From the NCBI GenBank assembly GCA_017407125.1, contig JAFQXE010000025.1, forward strand, positions 326,581-390,580: a stretch of 64,000 nucleotides of DNA, read 5' to 3'. The position numbers and the translations under genes are program-made. Positions 9,446 through 17,947 of this stretch are shown here, piece after piece. The notes beneath the pieces were generated by a model. That model saw only the letters and a list, made by a program, of their open reading frames with translations. It searched no databases and was not told the DNA's origin. Each line of letters begins with the position of its first letter. The first letter of the stretch is position 1. The stretch comes from Thermoguttaceae bacterium (GTDB taxonomy: Bacteria; Planctomycetota; Planctomycetia; Pirellulales; Thermoguttaceae).

Positions 9446-10159
9446 TTAATTTTTCCGTTGTTTCAGAAATTTCTTAATCCAGGAAATGGCAATCATAGAG
9501 GCCAAAAGGATATTGACTATAATAACAGACTGTAAAGGGGTCGTGCGGAGGCACACAAACACGATAGTTGGAACGATGATATAAAGGAAAATAATGAAAA
9601 TTGCGAGGTTGACGAGCGTCTCAAATTTTTTTGGCGCTCCAAACAGATTTGTCAATCGCGGGTTTGAATACTGAGCGTATCTCCATCGATAATAATACCC
9701 AAGCGAATACATATAATATCCATAGCCATTGGCGACAGAAGGCAATATGCACAAATAATAAAGCCTTTGAGTAAGATTCAAAAGCGGAACAAAAGAAACA
9801 TAGAAGACAAATCCGGAAAAGATCCAAAAAGAAGCGAATGTCACACAGTAAAGTTTGCTCTCGATTTGATTGTATTTTATCTCGTCCGTTTCTTTCTTCA
9901 ACTGAGTTAAATAGTGAGTTTCACAAAACAGCAGTACGGTTTTGATAACGCTGACAGTTGTTAACAAGCCTAAAAAATAAGATAAGCAATTTTCAGGAGT
10001 CAGAGTTGGGAACAAACGCAAGCTTGATCTGCCCTCAGGATGGTTTGTTACAACGCGAAAGAACAATATCGCAAAAACAATGCTTATTATTGAATATATT
10101 GCAATCCTGATGTAATTGTTTGCGTATTTATTTTGAGAGTCTGCGGATGGAGTTATCAT
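9446..10159 (-). CDS. Uncharacterised multi-pass membrane protein
   Basis: A 237-residue protein, not recognised. ATG 10159 is chosen because AAGGA lies 8 bases upstream; a longer TTG frame to 10234 lacks this. Hydrophobic segments are visible near residues 20-42, 65-85, 110-135, 138-160 and two near the C-terminus (about five or six in all). The C-terminus is basic (KKFLKQRKN). It lies 40 bp downstream of the small P-loop gene and probably shares its consensus promoter at 10622-10650. It is more AT-rich than neighbouring housekeeping genes. The function is unknown. Confidence 0.7.
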   Translation of the reverse strand: MITPSADSQNKYANNYIRIAIYSIISIVFAILFFRVVTNHPEGRSSLRLFPTLTPENCLSYFLGLLTTVSVIKTVLLFCETHYLTQLKKETDEIKYNQIESKLYCVTFASFWIFSGFVFYVSFVPLLNLTQRLYYLCILPSVANGYGYYMYSLGYYYRWRYAQYSNPRLTNLFGAPKKFETLVNLAIFIIFLYIIVPTIVFVCLRTTPLQSVIIVNILLASMIAISWIKKFLKQRKN

Positions 10160-10199
10160 GTTTGAATCCTTGTCAGTTTGTTCTTCTTGAAAATAAGTT

Positions 10200-10508
10200 T
10201 TATTCTGCTGCTGTGCCAACGGTGAAGTTGGCAAAACGAACGGTTGCTGCGTTGGTTTTGGTTGTTAATTCCCATTTCAGATGACTTAATTCATCCGATG
10301 GAATTGAAGACGGCCATTTACCAGAATTGAACTGCTTCAATTTTTCCTGGACGCATTGAAGCGTCTGACTGCAATTTTTACCTGTCGGAGATAAAATGAT
10401 TCCCTTATCTTCCATCTGGGACAATGTATTTGCCAGAGTAGAGATTAAGACAGTTTTACCTGAGCCAGCCATTCCAACAATAGCAATTTTAATCTGTGAA
10501 TCATTCAT
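10200..10508 (-). CDS. Short P-loop NTPase-like protein, possibly truncated
   Basis: A 102-residue frame from ATG 10508 with a Walker A motif at the N-terminus (IAIVGMAGSGKTVL). The spacing to 'W...IPSDELSHLKWEL' resembles the start of small/double GTPase-like domains, where a beta strand and a DxxG motif would follow. Here the protein ends at FANFTVGTAAE without Walker B, so it may be a truncated NTPase. A fragment of a second copy lies at 9321-9383. A perfect -35/-10 promoter is about 110 bp upstream, so it is probably still transcribed, together with the membrane protein gene. Confidence 0.6.
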   Translation of the reverse strand: MNDSQIKIAIVGMAGSGKTVLISTLANTLSQMEDKGIILSPTGKNCSQTLQCVQEKLKQFNSGKWPSSIPSDELSHLKWELTTKTNAATVRFANFTVGTAAE

Positions 10509-10621
10509 AATTATATTTTGATTTGGAATAAGCGTTATCGCCAATTATTAATGTTTGCTTTTTCGTTATTGTATAATGTTGGCTAAAATTTTACCCCCCT
10601 TTTCAGGATCATACAATAATT

Positions 10622-10650
10622 ATTATAGTCTCGATTACTGTATTTGTCAA
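10622..10650 (-). promoter_or_regulatory. Consensus sigma-70 promoter for the P-loop/membrane protein pair
   Basis: On the minus strand, TTGACA and TATAAT (both exact consensus) are separated by 17 bp. Transcription would start near 10615, about 107 bp upstream of the P-loop ATG. The surrounding 10509-10760 gap is AT-rich and holds no gene. Confidence 0.75.
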
Positions 10651-10760
10651 CGATAGCCAATTTCTATTAACTATATTAATACATTTTTTCAGAAGAAACG
10701 TAACCGGGTATTGGAAAAAATACGAAAAAAGGTAGAATATGAGGCAAGAGAAGCTCAACC

Positions 10761-11846
10761 ATGACCAGTTCCATTCAATCCCTGCAGAAAGCTCTCCTGA
10801 AGTGGTACGACGCCAACGCGCGGTCGCTGCCGTGGAAGGAGAACGTAACCCCGTATCGGGTTTGGATAAGCGAGGTCATGTTGCAGCAAACGCAAGTCGG
10901 AACGGTTTTGGACGCGTATTTTGAACGGTTCATGAATCGGTTCCCGGACGTTGCGGCGCTGGCGGCGGCAGAGGAACAGGAAGTCCTCAAGTACTGGGAA
11001 GGCTTGGGCTACTATTCCCGCGCTCGAAACCTGCATAAAGCCGCCAGGGCGATTGTAGAAAGCTTCGGTGGCGCTTTTCCCCGCGACGTCAAAGAGATTG
11101 AATCCCTTCCGGGGATTGGCCGATACACCGCTGGCGCGATTGCGTCGATGGCGTTTAACGATCCCGTTCCGATATTGGAAGCGAACACGATTCGCATTCA
11201 CGCCCGGCTGACCGATTTGGAAAGTCCGGTTGACGAAAAGTTCGCTCAGGAACTTCTCTGGGAGGAAGCGCGACGTTGGGTCGAGACGCCCAAACGCGAT
11301 TCCAGCATTACGCCCGGGCGAGTCAATCAGGCGTTGATGCAGTTCGGTCAGCAGGTTTGTAAAAAACGACCGCTGTGCGAGTGCTGCCCGCTGGCGGACG
11401 CCTGTCTGGCGCGAAAGTCCGGGCGGGAGAATATTATTCCCATCGCCAAGCGGAAGCCGGAGACGATATACTGGCGTCACGCTGCGCTTGTCGTTTATAA
11501 CCGCAAGGGGGAGATTTATCTCCGCCAGCGTCAGGAAAAAGAGCATTGGGCGGGTCTGTGGGACTTCCCCCGCATCGACGATGACGAGTCCGATTCCCCG
11601 ACGGTTCTGGAATCCCGCATTCGTCAGACGTTTGGCTTAACCGTCAAGCTGGAATCCGAGCCGTTTATGAGTTTCCATCATCAAGTAACAAATCACAAAA
11701 TCGAGCTGGTCTGCTATAAAGCGTCGCAAGCCAAATCAACTAAAAGCGCAGACGTTACGTTCGCCTGGGTTGATCCGGCGGAGTTGTCAGAATACCCGCT
11801 CAGTTCCCCCGGCAGACGAATTGCAAACAAACTTGTCATTTCATAA
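10761..11846 (+). CDS. mutY: A/G-specific adenine DNA glycosylase
   Basis: A 361-residue base-excision repair enzyme that removes adenine opposite 8-oxoguanine. The catalytic Glu region is intact ('SEVMLQQTQV', residues ~36-45). The helix-hairpin-helix is 'LPGIGRYTAGAI' (~115). The iron-sulfur cysteines occur as C-X5-C-X2-C-X5-C (KKRPLCECCPLADAC, ~197-212), one residue shorter than the usual first spacing. The C-terminal third is a NUDIX-like 8-oxoG recognition domain ('HWAGLWDFPR'). The position equivalent to E. coli Asp138 in 'PILDGNV' is Glu here ('PILEANT'). ATG 10761 starts immediately at the family N-terminus. It is followed 29 bp later by the SGNH hydrolase gene. Confidence 0.95.
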   Translation: MTSSIQSLQKALLKWYDANARSLPWKENVTPYRVWISEVMLQQTQVGTVLDAYFERFMNRFPDVAALAAAEEQEVLKYWEGLGYYSRARNLHKAARAIVESFGGAFPRDVKEIESLPGIGRYTAGAIASMAFNDPVPILEANTIRIHARLTDLESPVDEKFAQELLWEEARRWVETPKRDSSITPGRVNQALMQFGQQVCKKRPLCECCPLADACLARKSGRENIIPIAKRKPETIYWRHAALVVYNRKGEIYLRQRQEKEHWAGLWDFPRIDDDESDSPTVLESRIRQTFGLTVKLESEPFMSFHHQVTNHKIELVCYKASQAKSTKSADVTFAWVDPAELSEYPLSSPGRRIANKLVIS

Positions 11847-11875
11847 ACCATAAACCTTGTAACACTCAATTAACC

Positions 11876-13396
11876 ATGAAACGAATCCTTTTATTCCTTG
11901 CGTTGTTGATTATTCCCGCGGCCACGTTTGCGGAGCGCATTGTCGTCGTCGGAGACAGCATTACAGGTCATTCCATGAACTTGCCGTGCGGCTATACGCA
12001 CCGGGTCCGTCTCGCGTTGCAGGAAGCGGACGTTACAGACGTCGAATTTGTCCCCCTGGGCGCGAGCGGTCAGACAGTTTCGTCCTGGCGCAACATTGTC
12101 GATTATTCATACGAACATCGTCAGCGGCTGGACATTCCCGATATCTACGTTAAAGACGAGTTCGACAAAGGCGCCGATACGATTCTGATTTTCCTCGGCA
12201 CGAACGACGCCCACTGCCCGTCGATTTCCAACGATGAAAACTGTTACGACGTCTGGAAAGCGGAATATCAGGATTTGATAAACCGCATCAAGGCGCGCTG
12301 TCCGTATAAAAAGCTGATTTTGGGGACTTCCACCATGTTAACGGAATCGCCGTACAGCTTCAAAAATCTGCAATTGGATAAAATGGAATCCGTTGTTCGT
12401 CAGCTGGCGGCAGAGAACGGCGCGACCGTCTGCGAGATTCGCCGCGACTTCAAAGCCGCCGTCGACAACGCTCGAAAGCAGGATGTGGAATTCCGCGTTA
12501 TTCGAGACTACGTTCACCCGCGGGAATTTGGTCACGACATTATGACCGTCGCCATTCTCCGCGCTATTGGACAGGACAAGGCAGCGGACATGTATCTGGA
12601 AAAACACTGCAGCGAATACCAGAAGGATTTCCAAAAGCCCGGCATGAGCCTGTATGTCGTTTCGCCCGCTCCGATTGGCAAGGCAATTGTTCGCGGAAAC
12701 CTTCGCGGCGCGGATAAATCTCAGCTTGCCGTTGAAGCCCCGGATGGCTACAAAGTCGAAAAAATCGAACTCGGCGAAGGCGAAGAGTTCACGATTTATC
12801 TTTCCGGCTCCTCGGAAGAACTCACAACGTATGTAACCGTCAAGGCGGGAGACATTGTCAGAAAAATCAAGCTCAACGCCCCGTACCGGCTGGCGATGGG
12901 GTTCTACGTTCCCCCGTTTGGAAATGAAGCCCAGTTCAACAAAGACGCGGCTGTTACACAAATCGACAAAGACGTTCTGGATGGCAAAAACCCACAGGAA
13001 TCGACCGTTGACGGCAAGCCGGTGGAATGGTTCAGCTTCTTCCCGTCCGTAGACTATACCGGCGGCGACGACCCCAACAACATCGACTTTTACGCCGTCG
13101 ACAACTGTTACGGATTTGAGGGCGCGTATTTCGTCCGCGAGGTTTACAGCCCGGAAGAGCAAAAAGTCCGCGTCGACTTCGCCGCCAATTCCTACAGTAC
13201 CAACGAGATGGTAACGCTGTACTGCAACCAGGATCGCGTTTACGAACATTTCTTCTCCCGCGGCGGAAAGACAACCGACTCAACCGAGATTACCCTCAAA
13301 AAAGGCTGGAACCGTATAGTCGGCAGAACGACCCATACGACCTGGCAATGGGTCATTTCCGTCAGCTTTAACGGAAACGGATTAAAGTACAGATAA
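11876..13396 (+). CDS. Secreted SGNH/GDSL-type hydrolase
   Basis: A 506-residue protein with a signal peptide (RILLFLALLIIPAATFA). SGNH block I is 'VVVGDSITGHS' with the nucleophile Ser near residue 28, the block III Asn lies in 'FLGTNDAHC', and the block V Asp/His pair is in 'DYVHPREFGHD' (~residue 205). These suggest an esterase/acetylesterase-like enzyme acting outside the cytoplasm, plausibly deacetylating polysaccharide. The C-terminal ~280 residues form a beta-rich region, partly repeated, without a recognisable family. It lies close behind mutY and 33 bp before fmt, so it may be co-transcribed, although the functions are unrelated. Confidence 0.82.
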   Translation: MKRILLFLALLIIPAATFAERIVVVGDSITGHSMNLPCGYTHRVRLALQEADVTDVEFVPLGASGQTVSSWRNIVDYSYEHRQRLDIPDIYVKDEFDKGADTILIFLGTNDAHCPSISNDENCYDVWKAEYQDLINRIKARCPYKKLILGTSTMLTESPYSFKNLQLDKMESVVRQLAAENGATVCEIRRDFKAAVDNARKQDVEFRVIRDYVHPREFGHDIMTVAILRAIGQDKAADMYLEKHCSEYQKDFQKPGMSLYVVSPAPIGKAIVRGNLRGADKSQLAVEAPDGYKVEKIELGEGEEFTIYLSGSSEELTTYVTVKAGDIVRKIKLNAPYRLAMGFYVPPFGNEAQFNKDAAVTQIDKDVLDGKNPQESTVDGKPVEWFSFFPSVDYTGGDDPNNIDFYAVDNCYGFEGAYFVREVYSPEEQKVRVDFAANSYSTNEMVTLYCNQDRVYEHFFSRGGKTTDSTEITLKKGWNRIVGRTTHTTWQWVISVSFNGNGLKYR

Positions 13397-13429
13397 CGCC
13401 GAGCGTCACATTTTCACCTTGCCACAAAT

Positions 13430-14395
13430 ATGAAAATTGTCATGATGGGCTGCGGCCCCTTTGCCGTACCGGTTTTTCGCGCTTTGGCGCAGAGTAAAAA
13501 GCATGAAGTTATTTTGCTTGTCAGCCAGCCGCCGCGCGAGATTAAAGGACGCGTTCAGCCGGAATCCCCGATGGTTACAACCGCCAAAGAGTTGGGCGTT
13601 CCCATCTGGACGCCTGACCGGATTAACAACCACGTCGAGGAGTTGCGCACCTATAATCCCGATATTTTGGTCGTCTGCGACTTCGGGCAGATTCTTTCTC
13701 CCGACGTCCTCGCCAGCGCGAAGTTTGGGGGGCTGAACCTGCACGGGTCGCTGCTGCCGAAGTACCGCGGCGCCGCTCCGATTAACTGGGCGATTCTCAA
13801 AGGCGAGACTAAACTGGGCGTTACGGTAATTCATCTAACGCCTCAGCTGGACGCTGGGCCGGTGGTCTGTCAGGCGTCAATGGACGTCTCCGCTGACCAG
13901 ACCGCTCAAGACGTCGAGCCGCTTCTGGCGCAGCTGGGCGCGCCGCTGGTCGAGAAAGTTCTCGACGCTCTGGAAGACGGAACGTGTTGTTGTGAAACGC
14001 AATTGGAAGGCGAGGCGACTCGCGCCCCGAAACTGAAAAAGTGTGACGGAAAGATCGACTGGACGAAATCCGCCGTGGAAATCCGAGATCTATATCGCGC
14101 CTTGGAGCCGTGGCCGCAGACGCATTTCTTCTGGAACCGCAAGCCGGGAGTCGAGCCGGTCAATCCGAACAATCTGCTGCGGCTCATTCCCCGTTCTATT
14201 CCACAGGTTTTAGACGAACCGATTGACGCTCCTGCCGAGCCGGGAACGGTTTTGGAAGCCTCTGACCGTCTTGTCGTTCAGACCGGAGCAGGGCAGGTTG
14301 CCTTTACCTGCATTCAACCCGCAGGCAAGAAGTGCATGGACATTCCCTCCTTCTGTCGAGGCTACGGACTCAAACCGCTGGATAGATTAGAGTAA
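13430..14395 (+). CDS. fmt: Methionyl-tRNA formyltransferase
   Basis: A 321-residue enzyme that formylates initiator Met-tRNA using 10-formyl-THF; the family is usually 310-320 residues. The N-terminal formyltransferase fold begins 'MKIVMMGCGPFAVPVF'. The active-site block is 'NLHGSLLPKYRGAAPINWA', containing the SLLP motif and Asn/His. 'GVTVIHLTPQLDAGPVV' supplies the conserved Asp. The C-terminal OB-like domain binds tRNA ('APKLKKCDGKIDW'). It is convergent with the LamG PEP-CTERM gene, with a shared hairpin terminator between them. Confidence 0.96.
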   Translation: MKIVMMGCGPFAVPVFRALAQSKKHEVILLVSQPPREIKGRVQPESPMVTTAKELGVPIWTPDRINNHVEELRTYNPDILVVCDFGQILSPDVLASAKFGGLNLHGSLLPKYRGAAPINWAILKGETKLGVTVIHLTPQLDAGPVVCQASMDVSADQTAQDVEPLLAQLGAPLVEKVLDALEDGTCCCETQLEGEATRAPKLKKCDGKIDWTKSAVEIRDLYRALEPWPQTHFFWNRKPGVEPVNPNNLLRLIPRSIPQVLDEPIDAPAEPGTVLEASDRLVVQTGAGQVAFTCIQPAGKKCMDIPSFCRGYGLKPLDRLE

Positions 14396-14415
14396 AGATT
14401 CGGGATGTAGAAATA

Positions 14416-14449
14416 AAGAAGCGCGGCAAGATTACCGCGCTTCTTTTTA
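14416..14449. terminator. Bidirectional terminator between fmt and the LamG protein gene
   Basis: The stem AAGAAGCGCGG / CCGCGCTTCTT spans an ~8-nt loop. T-runs follow on the plus strand and A-runs flank the other side, so it can serve both convergent genes. Confidence 0.85.
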
Positions 14450-14468
14450 TTGACGATTTACGAAAGAG

Positions 14469-17400
14469 TTACTTGCTCTTTTTTCGCCAGTACAGCATTC
14501 CTGCCGCGCCGAGAATCAGCAGCGCCCACGTTGACGGTTCCGGAATCTTGTTGGGATCAACATTCTGAGCGTACGCCAAAACGTAGCCGTCTCCGTAACC
14601 GGCAAGCAGCGAGAAGGAGCTGTTCCACGCATCGTAACCGCCCTCTGCCAAGTAAAGAGAAGCGCCTTCGTCGGACTGATCCAAATAAAGCATGTTTAAC
14701 GCGTATTGACCAACTTCGCTTAACAGCAGCGGGATGAACTCCAAATCGGCAGATCCTTCCGATTCAAATACCGTAGCGCCATTGAGCGTGAGTTTATATG
14801 GTTCATCGTTACCGACAGCCAAGGTGTACATGCCGGAAGATTCAACGTTCAAAACAGACAAAACGTTAACGCCAACGGGCGCGCCTTCGGAAGCCTTATA
14901 GTTATCTAAATAAAGTTGAATGTCTTTATTTGATGGTTCAGCTCCGCCGGTAATGTAGTTAGCCAGTTCGTCCAATGTGGTAACGCCCGTTCCATCCAGG
15001 TTATAAGAATCAGCGTTAAAACCAGGTTCAACGTCGTAAAACGCCAGTTGTTGAGAGGTCAACGTATTATTAGCCGCTTGAACGTCTGCCGCAGTCGGGG
15101 CGAATTTGATCTGACGAATCTGGTCGAGTTCCAAATGGCTCCAGCCGGTTCCGTTGTCGATGTCAACGACTCGGAGGTAAACGGACTTGCCTTCAAGCCC
15201 TTTCAGACTCCAGAAGTCGTATCGAAAATCGTTGGTTCTAGTGCCCGTTGCGGTACGATAAATATCTCCCGTTGTGGCGTCGATCAATTCTAAGCTCTTA
15301 TTGTCGTCGCCGCCAGCGATGTAAAATTCCATAATGTCGCCCTGAATGAGGAACGGATCAGAACGAAGAACGCCCACAGAGCTTTCTTCTCCGCCGTTTA
15401 CAGAACCAGTGCTGAGGAAGCCTTTGGTATTACTAGCCGTTCCAGAACTGTCAACATAGTAATTGGTAACAGCGCCGTTTCCTCTGTTTCCGTTGGTAAA
15501 GTTTGTAACGGAATCGAGTCTGTTTCCTTCGATAATTTTTCCATCGCTAACATCATAGCCAATTTCGTACATGCCGCTGAACTCGCCGGCAGTGTCGAAG
15601 TTGAAGTCGTTGAGAATAATATGATGCTGTTCAGCGCCGGCAATTGCGCTCACTTGAGTCGCGTCTGCTTCCAGATTGGTCAAGCCAACCCAGCCCCAGC
15701 CGCCGGGAGTACGGTCTATGCTTACGATCATCAGATTGTGTCCCTGAAGATTGTTAAGGGAGAAAGCGCTATGCTGAAGTTCGTTGCTGCCATTTCCGTT
15801 GAAATATACTACATTGCCGCCCTCGCGAACGTAGTCGCCAGTTGTCAAGTCCCAAAGAGCAACGCCCACGCCGCCGTCCTGGCGGTCATTGACGTTTAAC
15901 GCTGCAGAGCCGCCAAAAACGTCTACGGAAATCGACGCTTCGTTTTTCAATACGGTAAACGACGGTCCCCAAACCATACCGGTGGTATAGTCTGTGTTGC
16001 CCATCTTGGCATTACTGCTATTATAAATATTTTTTTCCTCGTCTGTTGCAGGCCCATGGTACATGGACAGACCTTTAAAGGTTATGTTATTGGCAGATAA
16101 CGAAACGATATTTCCCAGAGACGCGCCGCCGCCGGAGTACCATTCGTCATTTTTGCCCCATTCGAAGTTTTCACCGCGTCTTGTATCAGGGTTGTTCATC
16201 TGAGCTTTAATTTGTTCAGAGGTTAGAACTCCGTCTGTAATGGAAATGCCTTTCAGCTTGCCATCTAAATAGTTTGGACTAGCAGCGCAAGTTTTTCCAA
16301 TATCAAGAACTTTAGCTCCAAGAAAGGCGGCTGCTTCTGTTCGACTGGCAATTTCCGCGCCGTCGAGATAAATCTTTTGCGTTTGATTCGCTGCATCATA
16401 CTGCCAGGTAAGGTAGTACCATTCGCCAGTATTAAGGGTTTGAGACGCCTGCAGATCGTTGCCCCAGAATCCCAAGTGCGGGTGCCCGTTTCGAACAATC
16501 AAGTGTAAACCATAATTGTTCGTATCTTGTACATCGTTGCCAAAAATTGCTTGATCGTCGGTGACGCTATTAAGATAAACCCAGGCAGACGCGGTAAACG
16601 AACTGTTAAAACCAGCTGACCCAACGGGAAGGTTGGTTCTGATGTAAGAACCGCGGTCGAAGGAAATGTCGTCGTCGAGCCAATGGCGGGAAATATTGCC
16701 GTTTGGCGTAAGCGTAACGTTGTTGTCGCCCGACGGGGAGCCAAGAGAGATATTAAAGGTCTTGGTTCCAATATCCGTGACATTTTCATTGAGTTTTGTA
16801 GGATCCCCGCCGTTGTTGAGGTACGTGATCTGATTGTTTCTCAGAGCGCCGGAATAAATCGCGACGTCGTCCAGAGAGATGTTGGCAAAGCCGGTATACT
16901 CAGCGCTGGATGCGTTGTAACGACCGCTGAAAACCAACGGCTCGCCTTCGCCGCCGGCTGAAGTGGCAGAGTCTGTAATGCGAGTAATAAGCTGACCGTC
17001 CATGTACAGTTCGCGGTACGTTCCGCCATAGACGGCAATGAGGTTGTGCCATTCGCCGTCATTTAAATTTGTGTACGTACCGGGGATGTTAGGAACGGGG
17101 TCGTCGTCGCCGTCAGAACGTCGATAGGTAAATGTTGGATGATTGTTTCCTGCTTCGCGGCGAAGCTGATAGCCGTAGTTGTTTTCGCCGTATTTGGCAA
17201 GGTACGGTTCCCAGTTGCCATCAGGCAATCCCTTAACCCAGGCGGAAATCGTAAACGCGGCGCCTTTGAAGTCGTACGTTTCCAAATAAGCGGGACTGTC
17301 CAAATCCGCGACTGTAGAGGTGTTTTGAATTACCGCGTACGTATCGCCGGAAAAAGAGACGTAATTTCCGGAACCGAGATGATTTCCCGTTTCGCCTTCG

Positions 17401-17627
17401 CCGGTAATGGGACTGAAAGTAATCCCGGTTCCTTTAACCAAACCGTCGTGCGTTCCTGGCGTCTCCACAAAACCGGCGGATTCTGTAAGAATGCCGCTTT
17501 CAACTGTGTCGGTGTCAAACGTCCAGTATCCGCGCAAAACCGGTTCCGCCTGAACGGACTGAGCAAACAGCGCCAGCGCCGCAATCAATGCGCAAAAACT
17601 CAATGTAATGTTCTGAAAGGCTTTCAT
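14469..17627 (-). CDS. Secreted LamG-domain PEP-CTERM protein
   Basis: A 1052-residue exported protein. The signal peptide is at the N-terminus (ITLSFCALIAALALFAQSVQA). Two concanavalin-A/LamG-like jelly-roll domains follow: the first around residues 30-280 ('LRGYWTFDTD', 'AFTISAWVKG', 'LYMDGQLI'), the second around 310-510 ('FTASAWVYLNS', 'KIYLDGAEIA'). The middle and C-terminal parts are beta-rich with 'DLTTGDYVREGG'-type strands. The end is a PEP-CTERM signal: IPEPSTWALL, a hydrophobic segment, then WRKKSK. The last ~20 residues are almost the same as those of the poly-C-regulated protein at 35680, implying the same sorting machinery. The carbohydrate ligand is unknown. Confidence 0.87.
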   Translation of the reverse strand: MKAFQNITLSFCALIAALALFAQSVQAEPVLRGYWTFDTDTVESGILTESAGFVETPGTHDGLVKGTGITFSPITGEGETGNHLGSGNYVSFSGDTYAVIQNTSTVADLDSPAYLETYDFKGAAFTISAWVKGLPDGNWEPYLAKYGENNYGYQLRREAGNNHPTFTYRRSDGDDDPVPNIPGTYTNLNDGEWHNLIAVYGGTYRELYMDGQLITRITDSATSAGGEGEPLVFSGRYNASSAEYTGFANISLDDVAIYSGALRNNQITYLNNGGDPTKLNENVTDIGTKTFNISLGSPSGDNNVTLTPNGNISRHWLDDDISFDRGSYIRTNLPVGSAGFNSSFTASAWVYLNSVTDDQAIFGNDVQDTNNYGLHLIVRNGHPHLGFWGNDLQASQTLNTGEWYYLTWQYDAANQTQKIYLDGAEIASRTEAAAFLGAKVLDIGKTCAASPNYLDGKLKGISITDGVLTSEQIKAQMNNPDTRRGENFEWGKNDEWYSGGGASLGNIVSLSANNITFKGLSMYHGPATDEEKNIYNSSNAKMGNTDYTTGMVWGPSFTVLKNEASISVDVFGGSAALNVNDRQDGGVGVALWDLTTGDYVREGGNVVYFNGNGSNELQHSAFSLNNLQGHNLMIVSIDRTPGGWGWVGLTNLEADATQVSAIAGAEQHHIILNDFNFDTAGEFSGMYEIGYDVSDGKIIEGNRLDSVTNFTNGNRGNGAVTNYYVDSSGTASNTKGFLSTGSVNGGEESSVGVLRSDPFLIQGDIMEFYIAGGDDNKSLELIDATTGDIYRTATGTRTNDFRYDFWSLKGLEGKSVYLRVVDIDNGTGWSHLELDQIRQIKFAPTAADVQAANNTLTSQQLAFYDVEPGFNADSYNLDGTGVTTLDELANYITGGAEPSNKDIQLYLDNYKASEGAPVGVNVLSVLNVESSGMYTLAVGNDEPYKLTLNGATVFESEGSADLEFIPLLLSEVGQYALNMLYLDQSDEGASLYLAEGGYDAWNSSFSLLAGYGDGYVLAYAQNVDPNKIPEPSTWALLILGAAGMLYWRKKSK

Positions 17628-17947
17628 GATAACCTCAACTCAATAAAAATCGTTGTTTCCAACAGGTGAAAATTTTTCTACTGAAATAGCGTATGTTATA
17701 TATTTTAGCTATTTTTATACTTTATTATACTATAGCATAGTTTTTTCATTTTTAACGCCACAATTCAAAAAAACGTTAAAAATTTATATAATTATTCTGA
17801 ATAAACTGCAATTATATCAGTGTATAATATAAATAATGCCTTGTGAGTAATGTTTTATACAAATAAACAAAATTATATTGCAATAATCTGAACAGAATTC
17901 CAGCCTGGAAGGCGACTGCGACCGGGTTATTCCAGAATGCCCTGCAG

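Noticed and set aside
9446..10234. The longer TTG-initiated form of the membrane protein at 9446
   Set aside because: ATG 10159 has AAGGA at good spacing, while the longer form overlaps the end of the P-loop gene and lacks a ribosome binding site.
12338..13249. A 303-codon antisense frame opposite the SGNH hydrolase gene
   Set aside because: It lies wholly antisense to a well supported gene, has no recognisable motif, and reflects the codon bias of the opposite strand.
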